This document shows positions 54,959 to 64,000 of a stretch of 64,000 nt of DNA, piece by piece. A program made the translations under genes and the position numbers. The notes under the pieces were generated by a model. The model was given only the letters and a program-made list of their open reading frames with translations. It was not told the DNA's origin and did no database searches. Numbering within the stretch: the stretch's first letter is position 1; every line of letters begins with the position of its first letter. The stretch covers positions 124,001 to 188,000 of the forward strand of contig JAEMHR010000018.1 in NCBI GenBank assembly GCA_016490725.1. The letters run 5' to 3'. This DNA comes from Amphichorda felina (lineage: Eukaryota > Ascomycota > Sordariomycetes > Hypocreales > Bionectriaceae).

Positions 54959-57362
54959 TTAGAGCGACTCGATCGATACTGCAGGCTCGCCCTCGAGGCT
55001 GCGACCAGCGTCGCTGACCTTCACCTGGCCCTTAAGGAACGATGTATCCTTGAGCTTGCCATCGGATCCAACCTCCAGCTCCCCGACAACCTTGCCGTCG
55101 TAGTCCACCACCGTTGTCTTCGCGCCCGCCGAAACCTGGTACAGAGCCACCTCGGCGTTCTCGCTGTAGTCGTACACGGCGCTAGACTTCTCCCTGCTGC
55201 CGAGGACGAGGATGGTATTCTCGCGCACGTACAGCGCCAGCGTCCCAAAGCCGTGCTTCTCCTTGAACCACCCTGGGCCGGTCTTGACCTCGTTGGTGAA
55301 GTAGGACGTCCACTTGCCCTTGGGCAGGTAGAACTCGACCTCGCCGGACTCCTCGAAGACGGGTGCCGCAAGCAGCTGCGAGCCCATCATGAACTGGCGG
55401 TCGATGTACCAGGCCGTGGGGTCGTCGGGGAACTCGAGGGTGAGGGAGCGCAGGGACAGCGGGATGCCCTGCTCGATCGACTCCATGGCCTGGGCGTAGA
55501 CGTACGGCATGAGGCGCGTCTTGAGGTTGGTCCACTTGGCCAGCGTGCGGGAGCAGCCCTCCTCGGTCTGGTCGTTGTTGTCCACCACCCAGGGGACACG
55601 GTACGAGCCGCTTCCGTGCAGGCGGCTGTGGCTGCAGAGAAGACCCATTGCCACCCAACGCTTGTACACCCACGGGGGAGGCGAGCCCTCGAAGCCTCCA
55701 ATGTCGCAGCTCCAGAAGGAGAAGCCGCTCACGCCCATGGAGAGACCACCGCGGATGGACTCGGCCAGGGCCTCGGGGGTCGACTCGCAATCGCCGCCCC
55801 ATACGAGCGGGAAGCGCTGCGTGCCGGCGGATGCGGCTCGCGCAAAGAGCACGGCCTCGTCGTCTCCGTAGCGCTTCTGGAGGGCTTCGTAGACGAGCTG
55901 GTTGTACTGGAAGGCGTAGTAGTTGTGCATCTTGTGGGGATCGACGGTCTTGTCGTGCCACTGGACGTCGATGGAGGGGATGCGCTCGCCAAAGTCGGTC
56001 TTGATGGCGTCGACACCCATGTCGAAGAGGCCGTTGAGGCACTCGGTGTACCACTTCCTAGCCTCCGGGTTTGTGACGTCGAGGATACCGATGCCGGCCT
56101 GCCACAGATCCCACTGGAAGATGTCGCCGTTCTTGCGCTTCAGGAGGTAGCCCTTCTCGGCAGCGTGCTTGAAAACGGCGCCGTGCTGGGCAATGTACGG
56201 GTTGATCCAGACGCAGACCTTCTTGCAGAGACCTTGCTCCTTGAGACGGGCAATCTGGCCCTTGGGGTCCGGGAAGCGTTCCGAGTCAAAGACAAAGTCG
56301 GTCCAGGTGAAAGCCTTCATCCAGTAGCAATCGAAGTGGAAGACATCGACAGGCGAGCCCCGGGCCTTCATGCCCTCGAGGAATGACGTGACGGTGGCCT
56401 CGTCGTAGTTGGTTGTGAAGCTGGTTGTGAGCCACAGGCCAAAGCTCCATCCGGGAACCTTGCCAGGCTTGCCGGTCAAGATGGTGTACTTGTTGAGCAC
56501 CTCCTTGGGCGAGGGGCCATAGATGATGTACCACTTGATCCTTTGGCCCTCGACGCTAGTCTGAACCCGGGTGGCCCTCTCGCTTCCAATCTCGTAGTCC
56601 ACCCGCCCCGGGTTGTCAACAAAGATGCCGTATCCTCGGTTGCTCATCCAGAACGAGACGTTCTTGTAGGCCTGGTCACTCGAAGTACCGCCATCGGCGT
56701 TCCAGAGCGACACGCGCTGGCCGACCTTGTTCCAGGCGGTGAACCGCTCTCCCAAGCCGTGCACCGACTCGCCGACCGACAGGTTAGTCTGGAAGAACAT
56801 GTAGTGCTTGAAGTCTCGCATGTCGGCAAGCTGCATGGGCGTGCTCGGGGCAGGTGTGTAGGCGAACCCCAGGCTGCGACGGCCCAGGTTTGTGAGTTGC
56901 TTGGAGCCATCGGTGCTGTGGAAGTTGATGCCAAACTTGTGAGGCCCGGGTTCGATGGTGGCGGACAGCGAGCCAGAGCTCAGGGTCGTGCCCTTGTCGC
57001 TCTTGGTGATCTTGGCCTGGACGGACGGCTTGCCGCCGGGGAAGAGGTCGAAGTAAGGGCCATTGTTCTGTGAACCAGCCCAGTGTGTCGACTCGAGAGA
57101 AATGACACCATCAATCTCGGCTTTGACATCCTGCCAGATGTGGTCAGCTCAAGTCATGGCATGGAGTGATTAACATGGCCCAACACACCAGAGTGACGGT
57201 GGGAAGATTAAGAGGGTCGCCACGGCCACGGAGTTGTTTCATCGGGCAGAGAAGACTCAACCCCTGCTTGTCGCCAAGGGGGGTAATCTCATGGATGTCT
57301 TCAGCATACTCGGTGTGGACGCCCTCGGCGGGCAGCCACATACCATCTCGAAGTTGAACCAT
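54959..57362 (-). CDS. GH31 alpha-xylosidase (YicI-like)
   Basis: It should cleave alpha-linked xylose from xyloglucan oligosaccharides or isoprimeverose. Two exons, 57362..57189 and 57130..54959, join in phase 0 (GTGTGT/TGGCAG) and give 781 residues. There is no signal peptide (MVQLRDGMWLPAEGVHTEYA), so it probably acts in the cytosol. The N-terminal beta-sandwich is followed by the barrel: FGLWLTTSFTTNYDE, DVFHFDCYWMKAF and KTDFGERIPSIDVQ with nucleophile D437, then RFPLVWGGDCEST with acid/base D505. That is the layout of E. coli YicI (D416/D482). WxKxFxW and the HNYYAFQYNQLVYEAL stretch favour alpha-xylosidase over alpha-glucosidase. The gene is divergent from a secreted GH3 enzyme across 1.1 kb. 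Activity on xylosides is inferred from motif similarity. Confidence 0.94.
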
Positions 57363-58477
57363 GGCGGGCGAAGGCTGACGGAGCCAATTGGTGTCGAGAC
57401 GTGTCCAGGGAGAATACAGTGGCTAGACGTAGGAAGAGCCCAGCTTATTTCTACGAGGTCGCTGGTGACGATGTTGTTGGAGATGGAGAATCCCGTCGAC
57501 AGAGATCGCGTTTCATCGCTGAGCTTGGTGACCCCTCATCCCCACGGACATATATGATATTAGCCGGACTCGATGGGTAGACCCTGATGATTGATCATGA
57601 GAGCTTCCCCTCATTGCCAAACCCCACGTTGTCGGGGGACCACAGTGCGGCGTCGGCGCCATGCAAGCCACTGGATACCAAGGCGTTGGGGAGGGACCGC
57701 CACTTGAGCGGTTCTGGGAAAACGGAAGAGCTGGCACCGTGAGGGCGTCGTGAGGGTGTCGTGAGGGCGTCGATTGGTGGGAGGATTTTACCCGGCCGGG
57801 TGAAGTCGAGGAGGGGATAAGGGCGGTTTGGGCCGTTGGGCGTTGAAGATGGGGCACGGAAGTATATGCTGCCCTTGGATTTACCCAACGGCGCCCCTAT
57901 GTCGGCCAGATAGTCTTGTCGACTTGACGCTTCTTGGTTAGACTCGCTGCCAATCTGCGTGCCAACGGGATGGGTCGTGGGAATGCGGCACGGCCATCCG
58001 TCGTCTCAACCTCTTGGGAAAGTAGCTGGCCACTGGGGAAGCATGGACAGGTACCCGGCCCCAGTTTCTGCAAGACGGCGCCTAATCAGATCCCAGATGG
58101 CCCGTTTCCCCAAGTCCCAGTCGGCTTCTCCGCATTTTCCCCAGCTCGACCCTCTTTATTCGTACGAGAAGCGTCCTCCTCAACTTTGCCCCGGGAAACA
58201 GCCGGTGCATCTTTCGTCCATCTTGGCCCCGGAATTGCGATGGGCAAGGCATGGTCGGCAAAGCATGACCGGCAAAGCTCGGTCTCGAATTGATGGTTGC
58301 ATGCCCAGTTGTCTGGGTTTTGGTTGTGGCGCACAGGGATTCGTTTCTCGGTGCCCCCTTAAGTTATTACTTATATCGTGAAGAGGCCCGCGCCCACAGA
58401 TGCTTTTACTCCTCTAGCAGCAGCCGGACCTTTGCGATTCCAATCGATCAGCCTACGAGCCTCTGCGAGCTGCCATC
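57363..58477. promoter_or_regulatory. Shared promoter of GH31 and GH3 genes
   Basis: 1.1 kb between divergent ATGs at 57362 and 58478. One TTAGCC at 57560-57565 (complement GGCTAA, the XlnR/Xyr1-type word) lies ~200 bp upstream of the GH31 start. A single hexamer is weak evidence. CT-rich leader sequence precedes the GH3 ATG. No gene is visible inside. Confidence 0.5.
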
Positions 58478-61065
58478 ATGAAGTTCTCTCTTGCCCTCGG
58501 CACCACGGTGCTGGCAGGCCTGTCCCACGCTGCCGATCGGAGGCCGGTCTACAAGGACCCCAAGGCCAAGCTGGACCATAGAGTCGCCGACTTGCTCAAG
58601 CGCATGAGTGTCGAGGAGAAGACATCCCAGCTCATCCAGGGTGACGTCCGCAGCTATCTCAACTTGACAGATGGAGCCTTCAACAAGTCCGGCTTGGAAT
58701 GGAGCATGACGGACCGGGGCCACGCCGTCTGGACGGGCTTGTACACCAAGCCCGAGTACGTCAACAAGGGCGCGCGCATTGCCCAAGACTACCAGATGAA
58801 CCAGACAGAGCTGGGTTAGTCATTGGCCAACAATGTGGCAGGTGTGGCACCGATGAGATGACTTCTGCTAATTCCTCCAAGGCATCCCGACCTACATCCA
58901 GAGCGAAGGCCTCCACGGATTCCTCGCCCTCAATGCGACAATCTTCAACTCGCCCATCGCCATGGGCTGCTCATTCAACCCCGAGTTGGTGGAAAAGATG
59001 GCAAACGCTATCGCAGTCGAGGCATTGGCCCTTGGTGTCAACCAGCTCTTTGCACCCGTGGTCGATCTTGCCCGGGAACTCCGATTCGGCCGAGTCGAGG
59101 AGACGTTTGGCGAGGATCCCTACCTGTAAGTCCAGCTACACACACACCATGCCGGAGACAATTGCTGATACCATGTTCAGGGCTGGAGAATTCGGTTACC
59201 ACTTCGCCAAGGGGCTTCAGGACAAGGGTGTGTCAGCCCAGGTCAAGCACTTTGTACGCAATTATCCAGTCTCCATGCCCTGGCGTCGCTAATTCGTATA
59301 GGCTGCCTTCGCCTCTCCCGAGCAAGGCATCAACACCGCCCCTGTCCACGGAGGTGAACGCGAGTTGCGAAGCCTTTACCTTCCTCCTCTAAAGCGCGCT
59401 ATCATGGACAGCGGTGCTTGGTCCATAATGTCATCGTACAACTCGTACGATGGCGTTCCCACCGTTGCCGACCATCACCTCCTAACCGAAATCCTGCGTG
59501 AGGAGTGGGGGTATGATTTCTACGTCATCTCTGATGCTGGTGGGACAGCTCGTGTGGCTGATGAGTTCCATCTCTGCGCCGAGGGAGACAATGAATGCAT
59601 TACCCTGAAGGTAGGTTGCCCTTCCCCATTTATGGAGCGTGTTTCTAAAATGTGAGTGTAGACACTGCCGGCTGGCAATGACGTTGAGATGGGCGGCGGT
59701 CATTACAGCTTCGAGACTATCCCCGACATGATCAAGTCTAAGAAGCTTGACATGAAGACTCTGGACACTGCTGTGTCGAGAGTTCTCCGCGCCAAGTTTG
59801 CCCAAGGCCTGTTTGAGAAGCCTTATTCTGGAGTTCCAGACGATGAGATCTTCAAGTATCTCAACACCAAGGAGCACAAGAAGATCGCCCAGGACCTTGA
59901 TGCCGAGAGCATTGTGGTGCTGGAGAACCACGACAATGTCCTTCCCCTGAAGAAGGATGCCAATGTCGCCGTCATCGGCCCCATGGCTCACGGTTATGTC
60001 AACGTAAGTCATCGGTCGCATTGACCCCCTTGTGACAGGTGCTGATTTTCGCATTAGTACGGAGACTATGTCATCCACACCGCCATGGGCCGTGGCGTCA
60101 CGCCGCTGGATGGTATTGAGGCGCTTAGTGAGGGCAAGGTTACCTATGCTCAAGGCTGCGAACGCTGGTCAAACGATGAGTCGGGCTTCGAGGAGGCGAT
60201 TGCCGCTGCTGAGAGTGCTGATGTGGCAGTTGTTGTTGTGGGAACTTGGTCCCGCGACCAGGATGAACTCTGGGGCGGACTCAACGCCACTACTGGTGAA
60301 CACATCGATGTCCACGACCTGAGCCTTGTTGGTGCCATGCCTCGTCTGGTCAAGGCCATTATCGACACTGGAAAGCCGACTGTTGTCGTCTTTAGCTCAG
60401 GAAAGCCCATCACCGAGCCGTGGATTTCCGAGGAGGCTGCCGGTCTCGTCCAGCAGTTCTACCAGTCCGAGATGGGCGGCCACGCTCTGGCCAGTATCCT
60501 GTACGGCGACGTCAACCCATCTGGCAGGCTGTCTGTCAGCTTCCCCCACGACGTTGGCACCCTGCCCATTTACTACAACCACCTCAGCTCGGCTCGGGCC
60601 TACCCGAACCCTGGACGTGAGTACGCCAACGGAACGCTCGTCTTCGGAAACAATTATGTGCTTGCGGACCCCACAGCGCTGTACGAGTTCGGTTACGGAC
60701 AGTCGTACAGCACGTTTGAGTTCTCTTCCATCTCGGCATCTTCTAAGAAGCTTTCGCGCAAGGACACCGTTACCATCTCTGTCGACGTGAGCAACACCTC
60801 GGAGCGTGATGGCGCCGAGGTTGTCCAGCTTTACGTCAAGGACCTCGTCAGCAGCGTGGAGGTTGCTCGTTACTCCCTCAAGGGCTTCAAGAAGGTCATG
60901 GTCAAGGCCGGCGAGACCGAGACGGTCGAAATTGATCTCAAGGTTGCGGATTGGGGGCTTTGGGACCGCAAGATGAAGTACGTGGTTGAGCCTGGTGAGT
61001 TCGTGGTGTTTGTTGGCACTTCGAGCGAGAATTTTGTAGGAAACGTAACCGTCGCCGTTCAGTGA
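58478..61065 (+). CDS. Secreted GH3 beta-glycosidase (beta-glucosidase/xylosidase-like)
   Basis: It should remove beta-linked glucose or xylose from non-reducing ends outside the cell. Six exons, 58478..58814, 58882..59125, 59181..59253, 59302..59610, 59662..60003 and 60058..61065, all keep phase and give 770 residues. A signal peptide of ~18 residues (MKFSLALGTTVLAGLSHA) precedes the mature start. GH3 motifs: IPTYIQSEGLHG, FAPVVDLARELRFGRVEE then FGEDPYL, VKHF and the nucleophile D296 in YVISDAGGT. The alpha/beta sandwich carries LKKDANVAVIGP and VVVVGTWSRDQDE, and a FnIII-like C-terminal domain begins around TISVDVSNTSERDGAEVVQLY. Two or more N-glycosylation sequons are visible (NLT, NAT, NQT). 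Pairing with the alpha-xylosidase suggests xyloglucan-oligosaccharide use, but the exact substrate cannot be read from sequence. Confidence 0.93.
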
Positions 61066-61653
61066 AAGTAGATACTAGTTAGAACGTGCCTCTAAAAGGC
61101 CAAGAGCAGAGAAGAAATACTATTAGATTACGAAGTACCCATTTGTACGTACTCGTACGAGTAATAACACACCGAGTGACACCGGGAGGGATCAGATTTC
61201 CAGGTTATGGTGAACCCACCTCCAGGAGGAAATGGGAAATTTATGGGACCCCGTGCTTAGTCATTTGATCAGGCGGCATCGGCGAAAATGGGCGCCGAAC
61301 TTCGGTATCTGATTGGTGCAGGCCCAGCCAGTGCTGTCATGACCCACATAGAGGCGGGCAGCCTCGTTGCTGGCTTGGGCGGTTCTGCCGCTCCTGCTCG
61401 CGCGTTCTTAGGTGCCCTCTTCTCGGCCTACCTCTCTGTTGGTAAATTTCCTTCCCACAAGCGAACCCCGTGCTAGAGCATCCCGACGTTGCATGCGCTG
61501 CCGACTGCACTTTACTCAACTCCCTGTCCCTTTTCCCTAGGCAATTCCCAATTATCGACTCCCTGGGGCTCCTCTCAGTGCCTGCGACGAGCCATCGCTC
61601 TCCCACCACGACCTGGTCCTTCTGTCCAACAATCACGACACAGCGGGCCAAAC
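61066..61653. other. Spacer between GH3 and RXT2
   Basis: 588 bp between two plus-strand genes. GTACGTACTCGTACGAGTA-like words lie near 61.14-61.16 kb. The right half is CT-rich leader for RXT2. No gene is supported. Confidence 0.5.
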
Positions 61654-63240
61654 ATGGCGTCGCAACAAGTTCTCTTTGCCGAAACAATAGCTGGCATGAA
61701 GAAGGCGTTCAAGCGAAGAGCATACGGTCAGCCACCCTCGGCTTTCCTCCATCGTGCTGTTGCTAACCCTGTGGCGCTCCCCCAGATTCTGATTCCGACT
61801 CCGAAATTGAAACCTACAGCAACCGCGGCCACAAGCTTAAGAAACGGGCTCGATTTGCACACAAGGGACAGCTACTACCGACAGAGGGCCCGAGTGCCTA
61901 CAAGGAGGTAAGACAATCCTCCGTCTTCGAACCGGACGCAGGGATCAACTGACCGTAATTGCGCAGACCGTTGACTATGCCGGCGTTCGAAGAGCGATCC
62001 TCTACCGAAACCCGCCACTAGTTGATGAAGACGGCTACGAGGTCGACAGCGAAGATGATGAGGAACGTATTGAGGAAGCGATGGCCTCAGCTGCGGAGCT
62101 GAACCCCTACGCCAATGTCCGCCTCGAGCGTAGGTTATGCCTTAGGAGCCCGTGGCGATTGAATGCTAGCTAACATGATCAGACATGCTTGCTCCCTTGA
62201 CTGCCTCGACCGATTTGCCAAACCATCCGACACTCTCCAAACCTTTCACATCTCCGAATTTGACAAACTTAGTCGGCCAGAGTAGGGGCATGATGCAGAG
62301 GGAGAATCGGGCTTTGTGGCGGGTTCGTCACCTCTGGACGGCTCTCTGCGGTGATCAGACCTGGGTGCCTTGTGAGACTATGCTTGGACCCAATGACGCA
62401 GAGCTTTACACCGATGACCATGTGGCGCGACATCTTTTGAGTCTCACCAAGGCTCCAGCCGACGGCGATGGCGAGGCGGCGTCACTAGCTAATGGGGATA
62501 GCAAAGCCGGGAAATCCCACCATTACGGATCGCAAGGCACGACCGAAGTTCACCACGAAGACGGGGACGTATCGATGGCGGACGCAGGCCCGAGCCACGA
62601 GAATAAGAACAGCTCTTCAGAAATCGATACGGATGCACGGCCCAGTGACTCCGACAAAGCTCCGAGGGGAAAGAATAAAATCGAAAACCTACCTCGAGAC
62701 CAAGGGAAAATCGGTAACGACCAAGTCATGACGAATGGTAATGCGACTACGCAGTCCGATACGAAGGAGGCCGAAGAGGCTAGACCGCGACAACCTGTCG
62801 CGTTAGGCAACGGTCTCTCTCAGCCGGACGAAACTAGGAACAATGCCCTGTCGATCATGTCAGAAAACACCGAGGAACCATTCGTTCATCCAATGTTTTT
62901 GGCGCCTCCTGGTCTTGGGGGAGACCGTGATCTGGGTGTTCCCGAGGGCGAGGCGGAAGATGTCCGGAGGCTCCTCGCCATGTTTGTTCAAAAACAGGAA
63001 GAGGTATGCCGGGGTGTGTCAAAATTGTACAACGGCTTGGCCAAAGCCCACCGGCTTCGCACAGCCGTTTTGCACTGGTCAAAGGCTGAGGCTCATTGCG
63101 GCGTGAACCGAGACCTGTCAGATGGAGAGGATTGGTACGACAGGGAGGAATGGGGTCTAACGGAGGACCTTAAGAAGGGACAGGATGATGAGGAGGAAGA
63201 TACGACAACGACGTCGAAGAAGACAAGAGGACGCCGATGA
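61654..63240 (+). CDS. RXT2: Rxt2, subunit of the Rpd3L histone deacetylase complex
   Basis: A nuclear subunit of the large Rpd3 complex that represses transcription by histone deacetylation. Four exons, 61654..61726, 61786..61907, 61967..62129 and 62183..63240, keep phase and give 471 residues. The RXT2 N-terminal domain is spread over the first three exons: SDSEIETYSNRGHKLKKRARF, then TVDYAGVRRAILYRNPP and DEDGYEVDSEDDEE, then NPYANVRLEHMLAPLT. A long Asp/Glu/Ser-rich disordered region follows. The C-terminal ~130 residues look helical (AEDVRRLLAMFVQKQEEVCRGV, LAKAHRLRTAVLHWSKAEAHC). It ends in acidic DDEEEDTTTTSKKTRGRR. All junctions fit known family spacing. Confidence 0.9.
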
Positions 63241-63815
63241 GCCTCCCTTGCCTGGCAAGAGACCGAGTTGCTTCTGAAGATACCCTTTGGATTTCCTGAT
63301 GACGATAATGACTGGAGAAGAGAGGCGTAAATACATGGGGATTGGCATCTGTCTCTCACAATAGCAGCTGTTTACTTATTTGACCCGATCGACCTTGTCC
63401 GTATTGGGGGGTGACCTTTGGAGTTTCGGAAACCCGCGCTTATCGATAGAGCACCAGCGGGATTGGATGGACGCATAGCTTCGGCTTTCTTTTGGTTAGG
63501 TATCACGGAATCAATTGAGAGAGTGAAATCAAGACTTTTGGCAAACAAAGCTGAAGAAGTGTGCGTTCCTGGGGTGACGCAGCAGACGCAGTTGCGGTCC
63601 ACTGAGCACTACCATTTTCAGGTGACTTCATTTCAGGGCCCCGCACTCTGCAACCATCCCGATCCCCAAGTGCTGTCCGTTGCCAAACCCTCCAACTTTC
63701 CCACCAGCACTCACCACGAGCGACGAGTTTAACTTACTGGCTCTTACCAACAACCACACCGCACCTTGCATCGCATCGACAGATATAATATATATCTTAA
63801 TATAAGTCAGTCACC
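63241..63815. other. Spacer between RXT2 and the OPI3-type gene
   Basis: 575 bp holding the RXT2 3' flank and the promoter of the next gene. An ATATAATATATATCTTAATATA stretch (only its core noted) lies just upstream of the ATG at 63816 and may include core promoter or leader. A plus-strand frame of ~104 codons here shows no family features. Confidence 0.5.
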
Positions 63816-64000
63816 ATGGCGGATATTATTCGCGATTTCGCCAACTATGTCGATTTCGACAAGCAGAGCTTGCTAGGTACGTGGCCAAAGCTCCCCAAAG
63901 CTTGTGACGCCATTCCCGCTAATCACGATGGGTCGCTGGACAGTGTCGGCTGCCGCTATTGCATTTAATCCTACCTTCTGGAAGTGAGTGAGAAGTTGAT
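63816..64000 (+). CDS. OPI3: Opi3-type phospholipid methyltransferase, 5' part only
   Basis: Family members carry out the last methylation steps from phosphatidylethanolamine to phosphatidylcholine in the ER membrane. Only the first two exons are in the window: 63816..63876 and 63944..63983. A third begins beyond the edge, after a GTGAGT donor. The visible protein reads MADIIRDFANYVDFDKQSLL, then VSAAAIAFNPTFW. The FNPTFW stretch matches the conserved FNPIFWN at the start of the first membrane span of Opi3 proteins. The gene is truncated by the window, not broken. The call rests on this short motif, so it is moderately sure. Confidence 0.7.

Noticed and set aside
54932..56386. 484-codon open frame on the plus strand
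   Set aside because: It lies antisense to the GH31 alpha-xylosidase, which has complete catalytic motifs. The plus-strand translation is an Ala/Gly/Val/Arg-rich shadow of high-GC third positions.
57560..58275. XlnR/Xyr1 control of the GH31/GH3 pair
   Set aside because: Only one GGCTAA word and two incomplete GGCAAAG words were found in 1.1 kb, which is within chance expectation; not claimed as a feature of its own.
1..64000. CRISPR array, prokaryotic operons or intact transposon
   Set aside because: The genes carry spliceosomal introns and fungal families. The only regular repeats are short minisatellites without spacers, and no transposase, integrase or reverse transcriptase motif was seen.

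Overview
The window reads as nuclear DNA of a filamentous ascomycete, most likely a Sordariomycete and perhaps Hypocreales. It has short (about 45-150 nt) GT-AG introns with CTAAC/CTGAC-like branch sites, long GC-rich intergenic spacers, and fungal families such as Zn2Cys6 and Ndt80-like factors, an SREBP and an assimilatory nitrite reductase. I resolved exon structures by hand from reading frame, splice sites and family motifs. Twenty protein genes are supported, one of them cut by the right edge. No rRNA, tRNA, CRISPR or intact mobile element was found.

Left part (1-33 kb), housekeeping and regulators: mitochondrial ribosomal protein uS7m (-), a 90-residue dsRBD-like protein in three exons (-), a 5.2 kb gene-free stretch with three minisatellites, neutral ceramidase (-), a tiny mitochondrial membrane protein (-), an Srs2-type UvrD helicase (-), a single-pass membrane protein with a long disordered tail (+), the sterol regulator SREBP/Sre1 (+), a Zn2Cys6 transcription factor (-) and NAD(P)H nitrite reductase (-).

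Middle (33-37 kb): ESCRT-II Vps25 (+), divergent from nitrite reductase, and the six-BRCT DNA-damage scaffold Rtt107/Brc1 (-).

Right part (37.8-61 kb), a sugar-catabolism island. Five consecutive genes form the N-acetylglucosamine (GlcNAc) catabolic cluster known from Trichoderma reesei: a hexokinase-family protein (hxk3), GlcN-6-P deaminase (dam1), the Ndt80-like regulator (ron1), GlcNAc-6-P deacetylase (dac1) and a GH3 N-acetylglucosaminidase fused to GNAT-like domains (nag3). No GlcNAc transporter (ngt1) lies in the window. The cluster adjoins a divergent pair: a GH31 alpha-xylosidase without a signal peptide and a secreted GH3 beta-glycosidase, suggesting xyloglucan-oligosaccharide use. 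The proposed flow is: NAG3 frees GlcNAc, HXK3 phosphorylates or senses it, DAC1 deacetylates GlcNAc-6-P, and DAM1 makes fructose-6-P plus ammonia, under RON1 control.

Right edge: Rxt2 of the Rpd3L deacetylase complex (+) and the first exons of an Opi3-type phospholipid methyltransferase (+). The most noteworthy points are the GlcNAc cluster with its missing transporter, replaced catalytic residues and a GC-AG intron in nag3, a serine-rich insertion in the nitrite reductase Rieske domain, and nearby NirA- and AreA-type sites in its promoter.
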